From Streptomyces pinistramenti (lineage in GTDB: Bacteria > Actinomycetota > Actinomycetes > Streptomycetales > Streptomycetaceae): a stretch of DNA of 64,000 bases. The notes under the pieces were generated by a model. That model had not been told where the DNA came from. It saw only the letters and a list, made by a program, of their open reading frames with translations, and searched no databases. Location of the stretch: positions 62,001 to 126,000 of the forward strand of contig NZ_JAJCXB010000005.1 of assembly GCF_020564935.1 (NCBI RefSeq). The letters are read 5' to 3'. This document shows positions 49,801-61,800 of this stretch, one piece after another. Position 1 is the first letter of the stretch, and every line of letters starts with the position of its first letter. The translations under genes were made by a program, and so were the position numbers.

Positions 49801-52800
49801 CGACTTGCCGGTCCAGCCGAGCCGGCCGCGCTCGTTGGCGGCATCGACCTGCACCAGGACATAGGAGTCCGCGAAGTCGTGGGTCTGCCAGAGGGTGTCC
49901 TGCGCCGAGCCTTCGACGTGATTCATGGCCCAGCCGGAGCTGGAGACGGACTGGCCCGCGGTCCGGCTGAAGGCGACGCCGCCGTTGGCGGTGCCCTGCG
50001 CGTTTGCCTGGCCCCAGCCGAGCGACGTGTCCTGGGTGAGGCTCTGGCCGGTCGTCAGGCCGTTGTTCTGCGAGCCGTAGTCGCTGCGCTCGGCCGTTCC
50101 TGGCCGCCAGCCCAGCGACCTGGCCTGCTCGGCCGGGAGGATGGCGATCTTGAGGACGCCGGTGGTGTCGGTCAGCGGCCCGCCGACGGCCCGCAGAGCG
50201 GGGCCCACGGCGGTGGGCACGCTGTCCAGGCCGTGCAGCAGCACATGGCGTGCGAGGACGTTCGGGTCGAGGAAGCGGTACAGGCCGTCCAGCGAGAACT
50301 GGCCACGCCGGACGAGGTCACGGAGCTCCTCGTCGCCCTCCCACATCTTCTTGACCACCTGGTCGAGCAGCCCGCGCGCCGCCGTCGGATTGAGCATCAC
50401 GCTCACGGCCTTGCGGGCCAGGTGCTCGGAGGCGATCCCGTACTGCCGGGCCGCCGCCACCTCGTTGCGGGAGCGCAGCGGACTCAGCGGACGCACGACC
50501 GGCTGTGCCACCGGCCGGGGCAGTGTGCCCTGAAGCTCACCGAGCGGGACGGCGATTTCCTCGCGCATCGGGATCCGCACCGTGTGCTTGCCGCCCGTGA
50601 CGGTCTGCATGACCTGGGCGGCCTGTCGCGCCAGGTCGATGCTGAGCGTCGATGCGCTACGGGAGACCTGCACGGTCTGCTGGATGGTGATCTCCAGCTC
50701 CCCGTCCAGCAGGAAGGAGGCGAGCGAGTCGGTGACGGTGTGCCCGTCGTGACGGCGGGTCAGCTGCGCCTCGGTGAGGCTCTGCGAGTTGCTCGACGTG
50801 CGGCCGTAGGAGGCCGAGCCGCCCGAGAACAGGGCGGTGAAGCTGTTGCCCTTCGCCCGGGTGCGGCTGGTGGCCAATTCCTGGCGGGTGTTGGACTGGG
50901 TGTAGCGGCTGACGGTGCCCGGTGTGAGCAGCCCGGTGAACGTCGCCTCCTGGCCGCGGTGGAAGCGGATGACCATCTGGATGCGCTTGCGGTGACCGGG
51001 GCCCGGCACCACGGTGTGCAGCACCATGCCGGGGCCGCGCAGGCTCTCGCCCATCGCGTGCAGGGAGCGCGTGGTCAGGACCGTGTCGAGGGTTCCGGGC
51101 AGGGTCGCGCCGGGCGTGTGCACCGTCCACAGTGCGTCGCGGGCCCCCTTTCCGCGCAGGCCGAGCTTCCTTCCGAGCTCGGTCATGACCCTGTGGCTGA
51201 GCTGGGTCGGGTCCTCGTCCTGGAAACGTACGGTGCGCTGCGGCCGTGCCACGGTCTCCGTCTCCTGCGGAGCGGGCAGGAAGCGTTCGCTGACCGAGGA
51301 GAGGGGAATCTGCACGACCGGCAGTGTGGCGGGCACCTTGGCGACGAGGGCGGCGTCGGGCGTGGGCCACTGCGGGTGGAGGTAGGTGACGGTGACGCCC
51401 TGTGAGGCTTCGACCAGGACGGTGCGCTTGTCGGGAGACCAGGAGCCGAACTGGTTGATGTTCTCGGCGCGTGCGGTCATCCGCAGCACGACCCGCCCCA
51501 CCCGCTTGCGGTGCGGGACCTTGTCGCGGGAGATGTAGCGGCCCGTGTTGACGTTGGTGATCTCCGAGACGCTGCGGCTCTTGCCGGGGGAGTAGGAGCG
51601 TGCGTAGCCGCCGCCGCCCGTCAGTTCCCCGGTGCCGCCGCTGAAGGTGCCGGAGTGGCTGTGGTTGCCGTGGTTGGTGGTGGCGCTGTTGACACCGGAG
51701 AAGCCCGCCGAGTACTCGGTGAGGTCGAACGAGCTCAGGTCGGCGGTTCCCGGCTCTTCCTCCGCGTCGACGATCTCCGCCTGGACGGAAAGCCGGACCT
51801 TGCGGTCGGTGAGCAGGCCGTCCAGGACCACCTGTCCGGCGAGTGAGCCGGCGCCGATGTGCAGCGCGGCCACCAACTGGTCGTGCGTGACGGCGGTTTC
51901 CAGGTGGTGCCGTGCCAGGTCCTCCGGGACACCCAGCTCGGTCAGCAGCGCGATGGCCTGTTCATGGACGGTGTCCGAGCCGGTCACGCCGAGCACCCGG
52001 TCGTGCTGGGTGAGTGCGACCGGTCCGCTGAGCGCACGGGAGGGACCTGACACGGTGCCGGACACGGCCGGGGCCAGCCACCGCGCCTCGCCCTCGATGG
52101 GGAGGGCCGGGCTGAACTTGCGCGGGGTGAACTGCTGTTGGTCCGTGCCGCGGGTCAGGAGGCGGGCGGCCCGGTTCAGCGTCCGGGACGAGTCGGGTGC
52201 CGGTATCCGCTGCACCGTGACGGACGGGCTGAAGACCGTCCGGTAGGTGAACTGGCGCACCGGACCCGCGTAGTTGAGGCCGGAGAGTACGTAGGCGTAG
52301 GAGGTCAGGCCGTTCTTGGCGGCGTGGCTGTGCGAGAACAGCTTCACGTCGCTCTCAGGGGTGAAGACCTGCCCGAACCCCGATGCCAGGCCGACGGTCA
52401 GCGCCACCGACGAGCCGTGCGACTCGGTGTTGGTGAAGTCCCGCATGGCGCTCGGCCACAGGTCGAACCCGCCCTCGGGCAGGTACACCGAGGACACCGG
52501 GGTGATCGGCGAGCCCACTGCCCCGGTGGAGGCGCGCTCCGCGCGCACCTGGAAGGTGACCAGTTCCGTCTCTCCGGAGGCCAGCAGCCGCGGGAAGGTC
52601 CGGGTGAGGCCCTCGGTGGAGAACAGCTGGGTGAACCGGGTCTCCAGCGAGACGGTGTTGAAGTGGCTGTCCAGGAACGTGTCCAGCGAGGCCAGTTCGC
52701 CCCGTGTCCACTCCGGTGTGCGGGTCGTCCGGCCGGCGTTCAGGAACTGTTCGCGCAGGCTGTCGCGGACCTTCGACGCGCCGGAGAGCCCGGCGGGCCC

Positions 52801-55800
52801 GAACAGCCCTGAACTGCCGGTCGGCTGCGTCAGTTCGGCCGGGGGAGCGGTCACCGGCTCGCCCGGCTGCCGCGGGAAGGTGATCGGCAGCGGCCCGACG
52901 GTACGGGGAAGCGCGCCGGTCTCCTGGGCGACGACCGTGGCCATCGTGTGCTGGAAGGCGTCGGCCAGTTCGGCGGGTACCCGCACGACGACCGAGATGT
53001 CCTCGACGTGCTCGCGGCCCGTGGTGTGCCCGAGCGGCCGGGAGCCCACCTCCAGACGGATCGTCATCAGGTACGGCACGCTGTCGCCGTTGTAGCGCGC
53101 GGTGTGCCAGCGTCCGCCGCCGGTGTCGCCCGCGCTGCTGAAGGCGGTCGACGTGCCCAGGTCGAGCTTGAGCGACGCGGAGGGCGCGACCGTGCTCGGC
53201 AGCAGGCCGGCGCCCGGCCCGAACGCCGCCCCCAGAGTGAGGCCGAAGCCGCCGCCCGTGCTGGTGGAGGCGCCCTGCAGCTCCAGCCAGCGGCTGTTGA
53301 GCACGGTGGGGATGGCGGTGGCGTCGGCGATCCGCACGACGCCGCGCACCTGTGCCTTCAGCGAGAGGGTCAGGAACTCCTTGTCGTTCACCGGCACCGG
53401 AGGCAGCGTCATGCCGCCCTCCAGCGTCCTGGCGAGGTCCGCCATCATGCTCAGCTCGCCGATGCGGCTGTGCAGGTAGTCGTGCAGCGCAGTGCCGGGC
53501 CTGGCGCTGAGGTAGTCGCCCGTCAGGTGGTCCCGGATCAGGCGGAGCCCGCCGATCTGCTGGGGGATGAAGAAGAACCGCCGTGCTTCCCTGGTGAGCC
53601 GTTCGAGCGCGGCGCCGGTCGCCGCATCGGGCAGCTCTGCGTGGAAGGGCGCGGTGGTGCCGTTCGCGGCGAGTTCGGTCAGCTGGGCGGGGAACGCCAC
53701 CGTCAGGTCCCCGGTCACCAAGCTGTGCACGGACTGCGAGCCGGGGCCCGACGTGGTGACGGTCAGAGTCGTCCCGGAGAACGAGAACTGCCTCAGCTCA
53801 CCGTCGAGCCCCAGCGAGGGGTTGCTGTACGCGTTGGTGCTCCGGCTCTGGCCGTAGCTCCGCGAGGACGACAGGCTGACGCCGACCTTGGGCGTGACGG
53901 CGACGGGCCCGGCCGCGATGGCGGTGAGCTTCTCGCCCCCGCTCAGGCTGCGGCTGTTGCTGACGCTCTCGGACGTGCCCGTCGAGCGGTCGGAACCCGG
54001 CTCCTGCAGGCCGAGGCTCTTCGTCCCGTACGGCCGGTAGGGCGCGTCGACGAGGGTGGCACGGTGCCGGTTGATGCCGGTCAGGTTGAGCGTGACGGTG
54101 CGCTTGGCGCCGCCCCAGCGTCCCGGAAGCGTCAACTGGACGCCCTCGTCGACCAGTTGCTGCGCGAAGTCACGGGGCGTCTTGCGGGCGATGGTGGCCC
54201 GCAGCTCGGCACGGAAGGCCGCTTCCAGGTCACCGCCGTCGGCGATGTCATCGGGCAGCAGCTCGGTGACCAGGTCCGTGAAGGTACGGGTCTGCGGGGC
54301 GCCGGGCAGACTGATCCCGTCGAAGCGGACACCGTGGAATTCGAGCACGGTGCCGAACGTGCCCAGCGGATGCTGCTTCGAGACACCGCCGAAGCCGATC
54401 GGCGGCACGGCCTCGGGGAACAGCCACCGCATGTCCTCCACGGGGTCCGAGCCGTCGCTGAGGACGACGGGGAAGTGCGGCAGCAGATGGGGGAAGAGAT
54501 CTGCGCCCTCACCCAGCGCCAGCAACTCGTCCGAAGGCGCCAGCAGCCTGCCTTCGGCGTCCATGTCGATGGAGGTGACGTCGCGCCGCCCGGGACGCAG
54601 CAGCTTGGCGGGGGACCGGTACTGCTCCTCCGGGTGCGCGGCGTCGGCCCACACCACACGGCCGTCAATGTTCTTGGCCTGCAGCTGGTCGGCGGCGCGG
54701 CCGTCCGAGCGGGGGAAGACCACCAGGGAGGCGGCACCGGAGCCGGCCTGACGGAGCCGCACCGTGATGAACTGCACCGCGGCGTCGACGTCGTTGCCGT
54801 GCCACTCGAAGGCGTGCGCGGTACGGAGCTGTTGCCACTCCGGTGAACCGTGGGCGGGCTCCTGGGACGCCTCGGCGGTCGTCAGGTCGTGGCTCAACTC
54901 CTGGACGTGGCTCAGCTCCTGGACCTCGTCCGGAAGCTGGAGCTCTTCCTGAGTGTCCGGCTCGACCTGTCCATCGGACGTGTCCGACTGGACCTCTACC
55001 TGGGACGTCTCCGACTGCGACTGCGGCGTGCCGACCGTGACCGCGCCGGACCGGGCGACGGGCAGCGGCACGGTGATCCGGGGCGGGCCCGACAGGACGG
55101 GACCGGCCTGCTGCTCACCGCTGCCGTGGACGCTCGTGGACGACGGGGTGAACTTCCGCCACTCACCCGTCTTGCCGTCGGCATCGCGGTAGAGGAGGAA
55201 GCTGATGCCGGAGAGCTCCGGGGTGGCGGCGATCTGGGTGGTGGGCGCCCACACGGTGAGCCCGGTCTCGTCCGCGATCTGCTGCGCGACGGACCGGCCG
55301 TGCTCGTCGACGGCGCCCGCCTCGCAGGCGGCCAGGATGATCTGGGCGGTGCTGCCCGCCTTCTCCCGCAGCTCGGTGATGCTGGGGCGCCGCCCGAGCG
55401 CCTTGCCGAAGGTGCTGCCGTTCACGTGGGTGGGTTTGCCGTTCACCGGCACCGTCAGCCAGCCGCGGGTGCCGTGCAGCAGCGCCAGGTACATCGGGTT
55501 CGTACGGTCCCACGGCACGGGCCGGCGCGCGTTCAGGTGCACCTTGCCCGGCGATCCGGCCTGGTCGTAGTGCGCGAAGTACTGCTGCGTCAGGTCCAGA
55601 TCGGTGTGCGTCCGCAGCCGGACCTTGACATCGTCCCAGCTGTGGAAGGACCGGCCGGCCGGGGCCTTGGTGCCGGGCGCCACGATCCGCAGGTGGTCGA
55701 TGTCGCCGGCACGCACGGTGGTGCCGTCCGACGTCTCCAGCACCACGTCCTCGTAGGCGGTGCTCTCCGGTGCGACGGTCACCGGCTCGGGATCGGCGTA

Positions 55801-58800
55801 GAGGTCTTCGACGAACCACTGCACCACCCGCGGGTCGAGCCGGCCCCGCGGCGGGTTGATCGTCCGGGGGTCGTGGTAGGCCGCGTAGGTCTCGGCGAAC
55901 CACTCGTCGGGGGTGGCGAACTGGTAGTTGGAGACGGCGTGTTCGCGGGCATCGGCCAGGTAGCTGACCCAGTGGCCGCCGTGGCTGATTTGGTAGATGC
56001 GGCCGTCGTGCGTCAGCTGCGCCGCACCGCCGTCATCCAGCGTCCACGGCTGCGCGGCGGCCATCCGCATCTTGCCGACCATGCGCGTCAGACGGTCGAG
56101 CCGGTCCGTGTCGCTGCCGGCCAGCTCCTTGGGGAGCCGGTCCAGAGCGCCGGGGTCCTTCCGAATGGCCTGCGCCTCGATGCGCTCCGCCACCTGGTTG
56201 CTCAGCGCCTCGTCGTCGATGCCCACACCGGCGAGGAACGCCTTGGCGACCGGTCGCAGATTGACGTAGTACGTGCTCCAACCGCCGAATCGGTCCTCGC
56301 CACTGTGCTTGAGAACCCACCCCATCCGCATGTCCACCGAGTGGCCCACCTCGTGGCGCAGCGTCCACTCGACGAGGTTGCCGTGCGCCAGGACGTCGGA
56401 GACCCCTGCCATGACATGACGCCGCGGGCCCTGGATCCCGAGGGCACGAGCGATGCGGAGACCCTGGTAGTCCGACATCGCCACCATGTCCATCAGCCAC
56501 CGCTGTGCCGCGCTCCCGCGGTCGAGCCTGGTGTACATCCAGGAGGGCATGTGCAGCGGGTGCGAGATGCGGATGTGCCGGTCGTCGATGATGTAGGAGC
56601 TGACGGGCCCCTGGGAGCTATCGGCCGTGATGGACTGGAGATAGACGTTGTCGGCCACGTCCTTCGAGGGAAGGCCGTCGAACACCTTGGTGATCTTGTC
56701 CAGCATGGAGTGGCTGAAGTGCGCCTCGCCGTTCGCCGGGCCGATCTTGATCCCGTACCGGTTGCTCAGCAGCTCCTCACGCTGCGCCGCACCGGTGTTG
56801 CGAAGCCACGCGCCGATCCGCTGGCGTGCGCCACCGGACGTGGCCGGCCGGGACTGCTGAGCGCCCTGCGGCTGCGGCTGCCAGGTCATGCCGGACAGGA
56901 GGTCGTCGGTGGTCAGCGCCTCGCCGCCGACCGCTCCCTCCAGAGCCTCCCGCATGAGGCGGTCGATGTCCGACTCGTTCGAGCCGTGCAGGGCCGGGTG
57001 GGTGTCCGGCAGCAGGGCGCGCAGGCCGAGCTCCAAGAGCGGGTCATCGTTCAGCAGCCCGTTCAACTGCATCCGGTCATAGGTGTCCGACGCCCACTGC
57101 CGGGTCTCGTCGTCGTCCCTGTGCTGCCGGACCGCCAGCTCGTCGTGCACCTCGTTGAGCGTTTCCCGGGCCAACTGCTCCATGGTGTACTCGGTGAGCA
57201 TGTCCAGGACGTGACGATACAGGTCGTCCACCTCGCGCAGTGAGCCCAACTGCTTCTCACCGGGATTGGGGAATCCCGGTGAGAACGCGTCGGTCATCAC
57301 CATGACCGGGCGGTTCTTGGGGAAGAGCCCGGTGTTGATCGTGGTCCAGTTGTCCGGGTCCTTGACCGTGTTCGCTGTGAGTTGTGCGGACACCTCGGAC
57401 GGCGAGCCCACGTACTGATCGGCCTCGGACTGCTGGACGCCGACGGTGGCCAGCCACTCGGTGTCGGTCACCGGCCCGAGCCCCAGGGCAGTGTCCAGAA
57501 CCATGAACCGGACCGTGCCGTCCGCCATCGTCGTGGGGACGCTCACGGCGATGTGGTAGTGCCACTGGACGAGGCGGGGCGCACTGCGGGTGGCACCGGC
57601 CGCGTTGGGGGACAGCACGGACAGCTTCGGCTCGGTGCGGGAGACGACGATCTTCTTGACCGGCGCCCCCCATTGCTGAAGCTTCATCGCCGACAGGTGG
57701 GCCCGCAGGTTGCAGCCCTCCTCGGGATGCCCGCTGGGCATGGGCAGTTGGCCGAAGTCCGGGTGGTGGTACTGCAGCTGCTCAAGCCGCGCATACCACT
57801 CGTGGACCTGCTCGACGGACGCCGTCGGAACGGTGGTGGGGTCGCCGAGGATGTGCCCGATCAACTCCGCCTGCTGCGGCCCGTGGGGGAGCCCCAGCAG
57901 CGAGTCCCTGAGGTCCATGGCGTACAGCTCCGTGAACGTGTCCTGGACCGCCCACACCTTGCGCAGATCGCGGTCGAGCCCGTTCAGCAGCTGCATGGCG
58001 GCGGCGAGGTTGCCATCGCCCAGGTGGAAGGAGAGCCGGGTGACGAACGCCTGCACCTGCGGCTGGGCCGACGCGGGCACGTCGGACGCGAGATCGCGCA
58101 GATCGAGGTCCCAGCCGCCCGGTACGGAGGCGTAGACGTGCTCCAGGACCTGCACGGCGTGCGTGCTGTCCAGCAGCATCAGCCCCACTGCCGTGTTGAG
58201 CGCCACAGGGAGAGTTGTTGATGCATGGCCGAAGAACGCGCGGTCGAACTCGTCGATCGCCTGCCGCCCCGTCGGCGGGACATGGCCGGCCAGCAGGTAC
58301 ATCAGCTGCTCGACGTCCACCCCCCGGACGTCCAGCATGAGCCCGGCGAGCCACTGCGCTGCTTCCGAGTGGCTCAGCGAACCGCCCTGCTGTGTGTCCT
58401 CGACCACCTGCTGCCAGAACTGGTCGTCGACCTCCATCAGCTCGTCGACATTCCAGTCCTGCGGCACCTGGCCGGACTGGACGGCCGGTTCGGAGACCGT
58501 GATCCACTCCTGCGACTCCGCCGTGACCTGCTCCGCCGCGGTCATGTCCTGCTGCGCCGCGACGAGTTGCTCGAAGGCGTCGCGCGCGGCCTGCTCGGTC
58601 AGGTTCTTCCGCGCTGCCGCCTCCGACAGGGCCTGGACGAGGGGGCCGTGCTGGTCCCCGCTTTCCAGGACGGCGAATTGGGCCCGATCGAACTCGTCGG
58701 TGGCCTTGAGCGCCTCCGCGAGGCGGTCGGCCGCGGCTTCGTACAGGGCGGTGAGCGTGCCGGTGGAGCCGGATGCCGTGGTCTGTCCGGAGGCCGGCGC

Positions 58801-61800
58801 CAGCGCCCGCGCACGGGCCTGCCGCGCCGCCCTCACGGCCTGCAGAGCCGCCGACTTCGTGCCGGTGGCCAGCTCATCGGCCGCGTCCAGCTTCTGCTCC
58901 GCCGCGGTCAGCCGCGCATCCGCCGCCGACGCGGCCTCCCAGGCGCGATCCGCCGCGTCGGCTGCCTTCCGCTCGGCCCGCTGCGCCGCCTTGAGCGCCG
59001 TCTCGGCGTCGCGAACGGACTGCTGGATACGGGCCAGTTCCTCCTGGGCGGCCCGCTCGTCGTGCGGCGCGAAGGCCGTCCCGGGGGAGTCCACGGACGC
59101 CGGCAGGTGCTCGGGCGCCAGGACGTTCCCCTGCGTGTCCAGGAACTGGATCAGCACCGGGCCGGATACCGCGGCCGGCTGGACGAGCGCCTGCACGGAC
59201 GGGAAGTCGACCTGGACGTCATCGGCCCCGGTCCACACCGTCGTGCGGTCGCCCAGGTGCTGGGCGAACCAGGCCGGGGACTCCACCTGGCCTTCGCTGT
59301 TCCAGGGGACGATCCGCGCCTGCGCGCCCGCGCCCAGGAGCTGGAGCGTGGCATCGGCCCGGCGTACCGCCTCGGATCCGGAGCCCAGATACACGTATCC
59401 CGTCGGAACGGGGTGCGCGGGCGCGGACTCCGTGGCCGGGTGCTCGACCGCGGTCTGCCGTGCCCGGATGTCCTGCCGGGCACGCTCGTTCCGCTCCGTG
59501 CGGACGAGAGCGTCGTGCTGCTCCCGGCGCTCCCGGACGGTCAGCCGGGCGTGCTTGTGCTGCTCGGAGGCGTCGAGAGCCGCCGTGAAGTGGCTCTCGG
59601 AGTCCTCGTCCGCCGCCACCGCCTTGGCCTTTTCGGCCTGTGCGGCCTGGTGCGCCTGCTTGGCCGTGGCCCACGCGGCCTTCGCCCGCCGGGCCGCATC
59701 GGCGGCCGCGTTCCGTGCCCGCCGGCTCGCCTCGGCCACCTGCGCCGCGGCCAGCTCCGCCTTCGCCTGCTCGTGCGCCTCATGGGCCGCGGTCAGCCGG
59801 GTCTCGATGCCCTGCACGTCGAGACCGTCGATGAGCTGCCCGGCCTGCGCCCGGTAGTGCTCGGCACGGGCCGTGTCGGTGGCCGTGGCCGCCTCCTCGG
59901 CCTTCGCCGTCCAGTGCTCGTACTGCCGCACCAGGTACCGGTCGGACCTGGCCTGCACCATCGCGCGCTCGGTGCGCACCACTTCGTCCCTGGCGGCCTG
60001 GATGCGGGTCTTCGGCCCGGTGAGCGTGGCCGCCGCCGGCTCCTGACCGGCGTGCGCGGCCGTCTCGTCCGCCGTCGTCCCGTGGGTGTGCTGGGTTTCG
60101 GGGCGCGGGCTTTCCAGCTCGGTCATCGTCCCGTTGGCGTTGCTGGTCGTGCCGCCGCCGGCCGGTCCGTTCGCCTGCGACGCGCTCTCGCGCCGGAGGT
60201 CCTGCATGGTCTTGATGCGGGGCTCGCGGGCGGCCCTCGCGCGGGATATGCCGGGCTGGTCGCCGCGGGCGGACGCGTCCTCGGCGCGTGCCGCACGCTC
60301 CTTGTGCAGTTGCGCCAGTTTCTCGTTCTGCGCCCGGTAGTCGACGGTCTCCTGCTGCCCGCCGTGGACGTCCTGGGACAGGGTCTGCGCGTCGGAACGC
60401 GGCGACTCCTGGCCGGCGCCTGCGGACTCGCTCTCAAGGTCCGCAGCGGACGCCTTCTCTGCGCGGGCCGTGCGCTGCTTGTGCAGCTCCGCCAGTTCCT
60501 TGTTCTGCGCGCGGTAGTCGGCAGCGCCCTCCACCGGCGCCTCGGCACGGATGCGGGCCAGTTCGGCGCGCGCCTCCTCCAGCAGCCGGTCGGCCTGGAG
60601 CGCGTCCTTGCCGTGCGGACCGGAGCGCACGTGCTCGAACTCCCGCACGGCGGTGGTGACCCGGCCCTGGGCCGCTACGTCCGGGACCTTCTTCAGGTCG
60701 CGGAGCGCGTCTTCCAGCGCCGTCCGCCCGGCCTCGTAGGCGCCGACGGCCCGGCCCTCCCGGAGGCCCTTGCGGAATACGTCACCGGACGTCTTCTCCT
60801 TGGCCAGCCAGGCTTCGGTATCGACGTCCGGGTCGCCGTGGAACCGCTCGTGGAGCGTGGTCCAGTCGTGCCGGAAGGCTGCCGCGTCGCCCGCGAAGCC
60901 ACCCAGATCCGCGTCGTCGAGGTGTTCCGCGAGCCCTTGCACAGCGCCGTACCTGCCGCGGAAGACCTCACCGCCGTCGTGCACCGTCGACTCCAGGCGG
61001 ATCTCCGAGTCGATCCGCGCGCCGAGCCCGTCCTGGATGCGGTCCGCTTCCGCGTGCCACTCCACCAGGCGCGAGTCGGCGCTCCTGCCGGTCCGCACCG
61101 GCTCACCGGCCTTGAGGAAGCCGATGTGCTGCTCGGCTGCGGCCGCCAGCTCCAGGGTCTTCGCCTCGATGACGCGCTGTTCGCCCTCGGCGCTGAGACC
61201 GTTGCCGTGTCCGCGCACCTTGTCCCGCAGGGCGTCGACGGCGCTGTGCAGCTCCTGGTGGAATTCGAGGCGCGCTTGGAGCGCGGACGGCGCCAGCAGG
61301 GTGCCCGTCTCCTCCGCCAGGGACTTCCCCCCCGTCTGCGACTGCACGTGCGGGAACGGCAGCTCTTCCGCGAGGGACCGGCCCTCCTCCAAGGAGTGGC
61401 CCGAAGACAGCGGCTGCGGCGGGTTCTTGGCGCCCCAGCGGTTCGCGACGTGGTGCAGGTCCTGGCGGAGACTCGCCTTGGCCTCCCGGACCATCTGGTC
61501 CGTGACGCCGGCGTTGTCCTTGGCGGCGGTGTCGATGACGTGGTCGCCCTGCGGCGCGATCTCGTACTCGACCGTGAGGTGGCGGTGCAGATCCGCCTCT
61601 GCCGCGTTCAGCGCCTTCTCGGCGGTGGCGGAGTGCTGGGGACCGTACTTACGGAAGCCGTTCGGGCTGTGGTAGGCGTCCGCGAGCTGGTGGAGCGCCT
61701 TCTCGTGCTGGACGGAGCGCAGCATGTCCGCGGAGGTCTGCATGGTCGCAGGGCCGCCGCTGATCTTGCCCTGGGCGTCGTACCCGTCGAAGGTCTTCAG

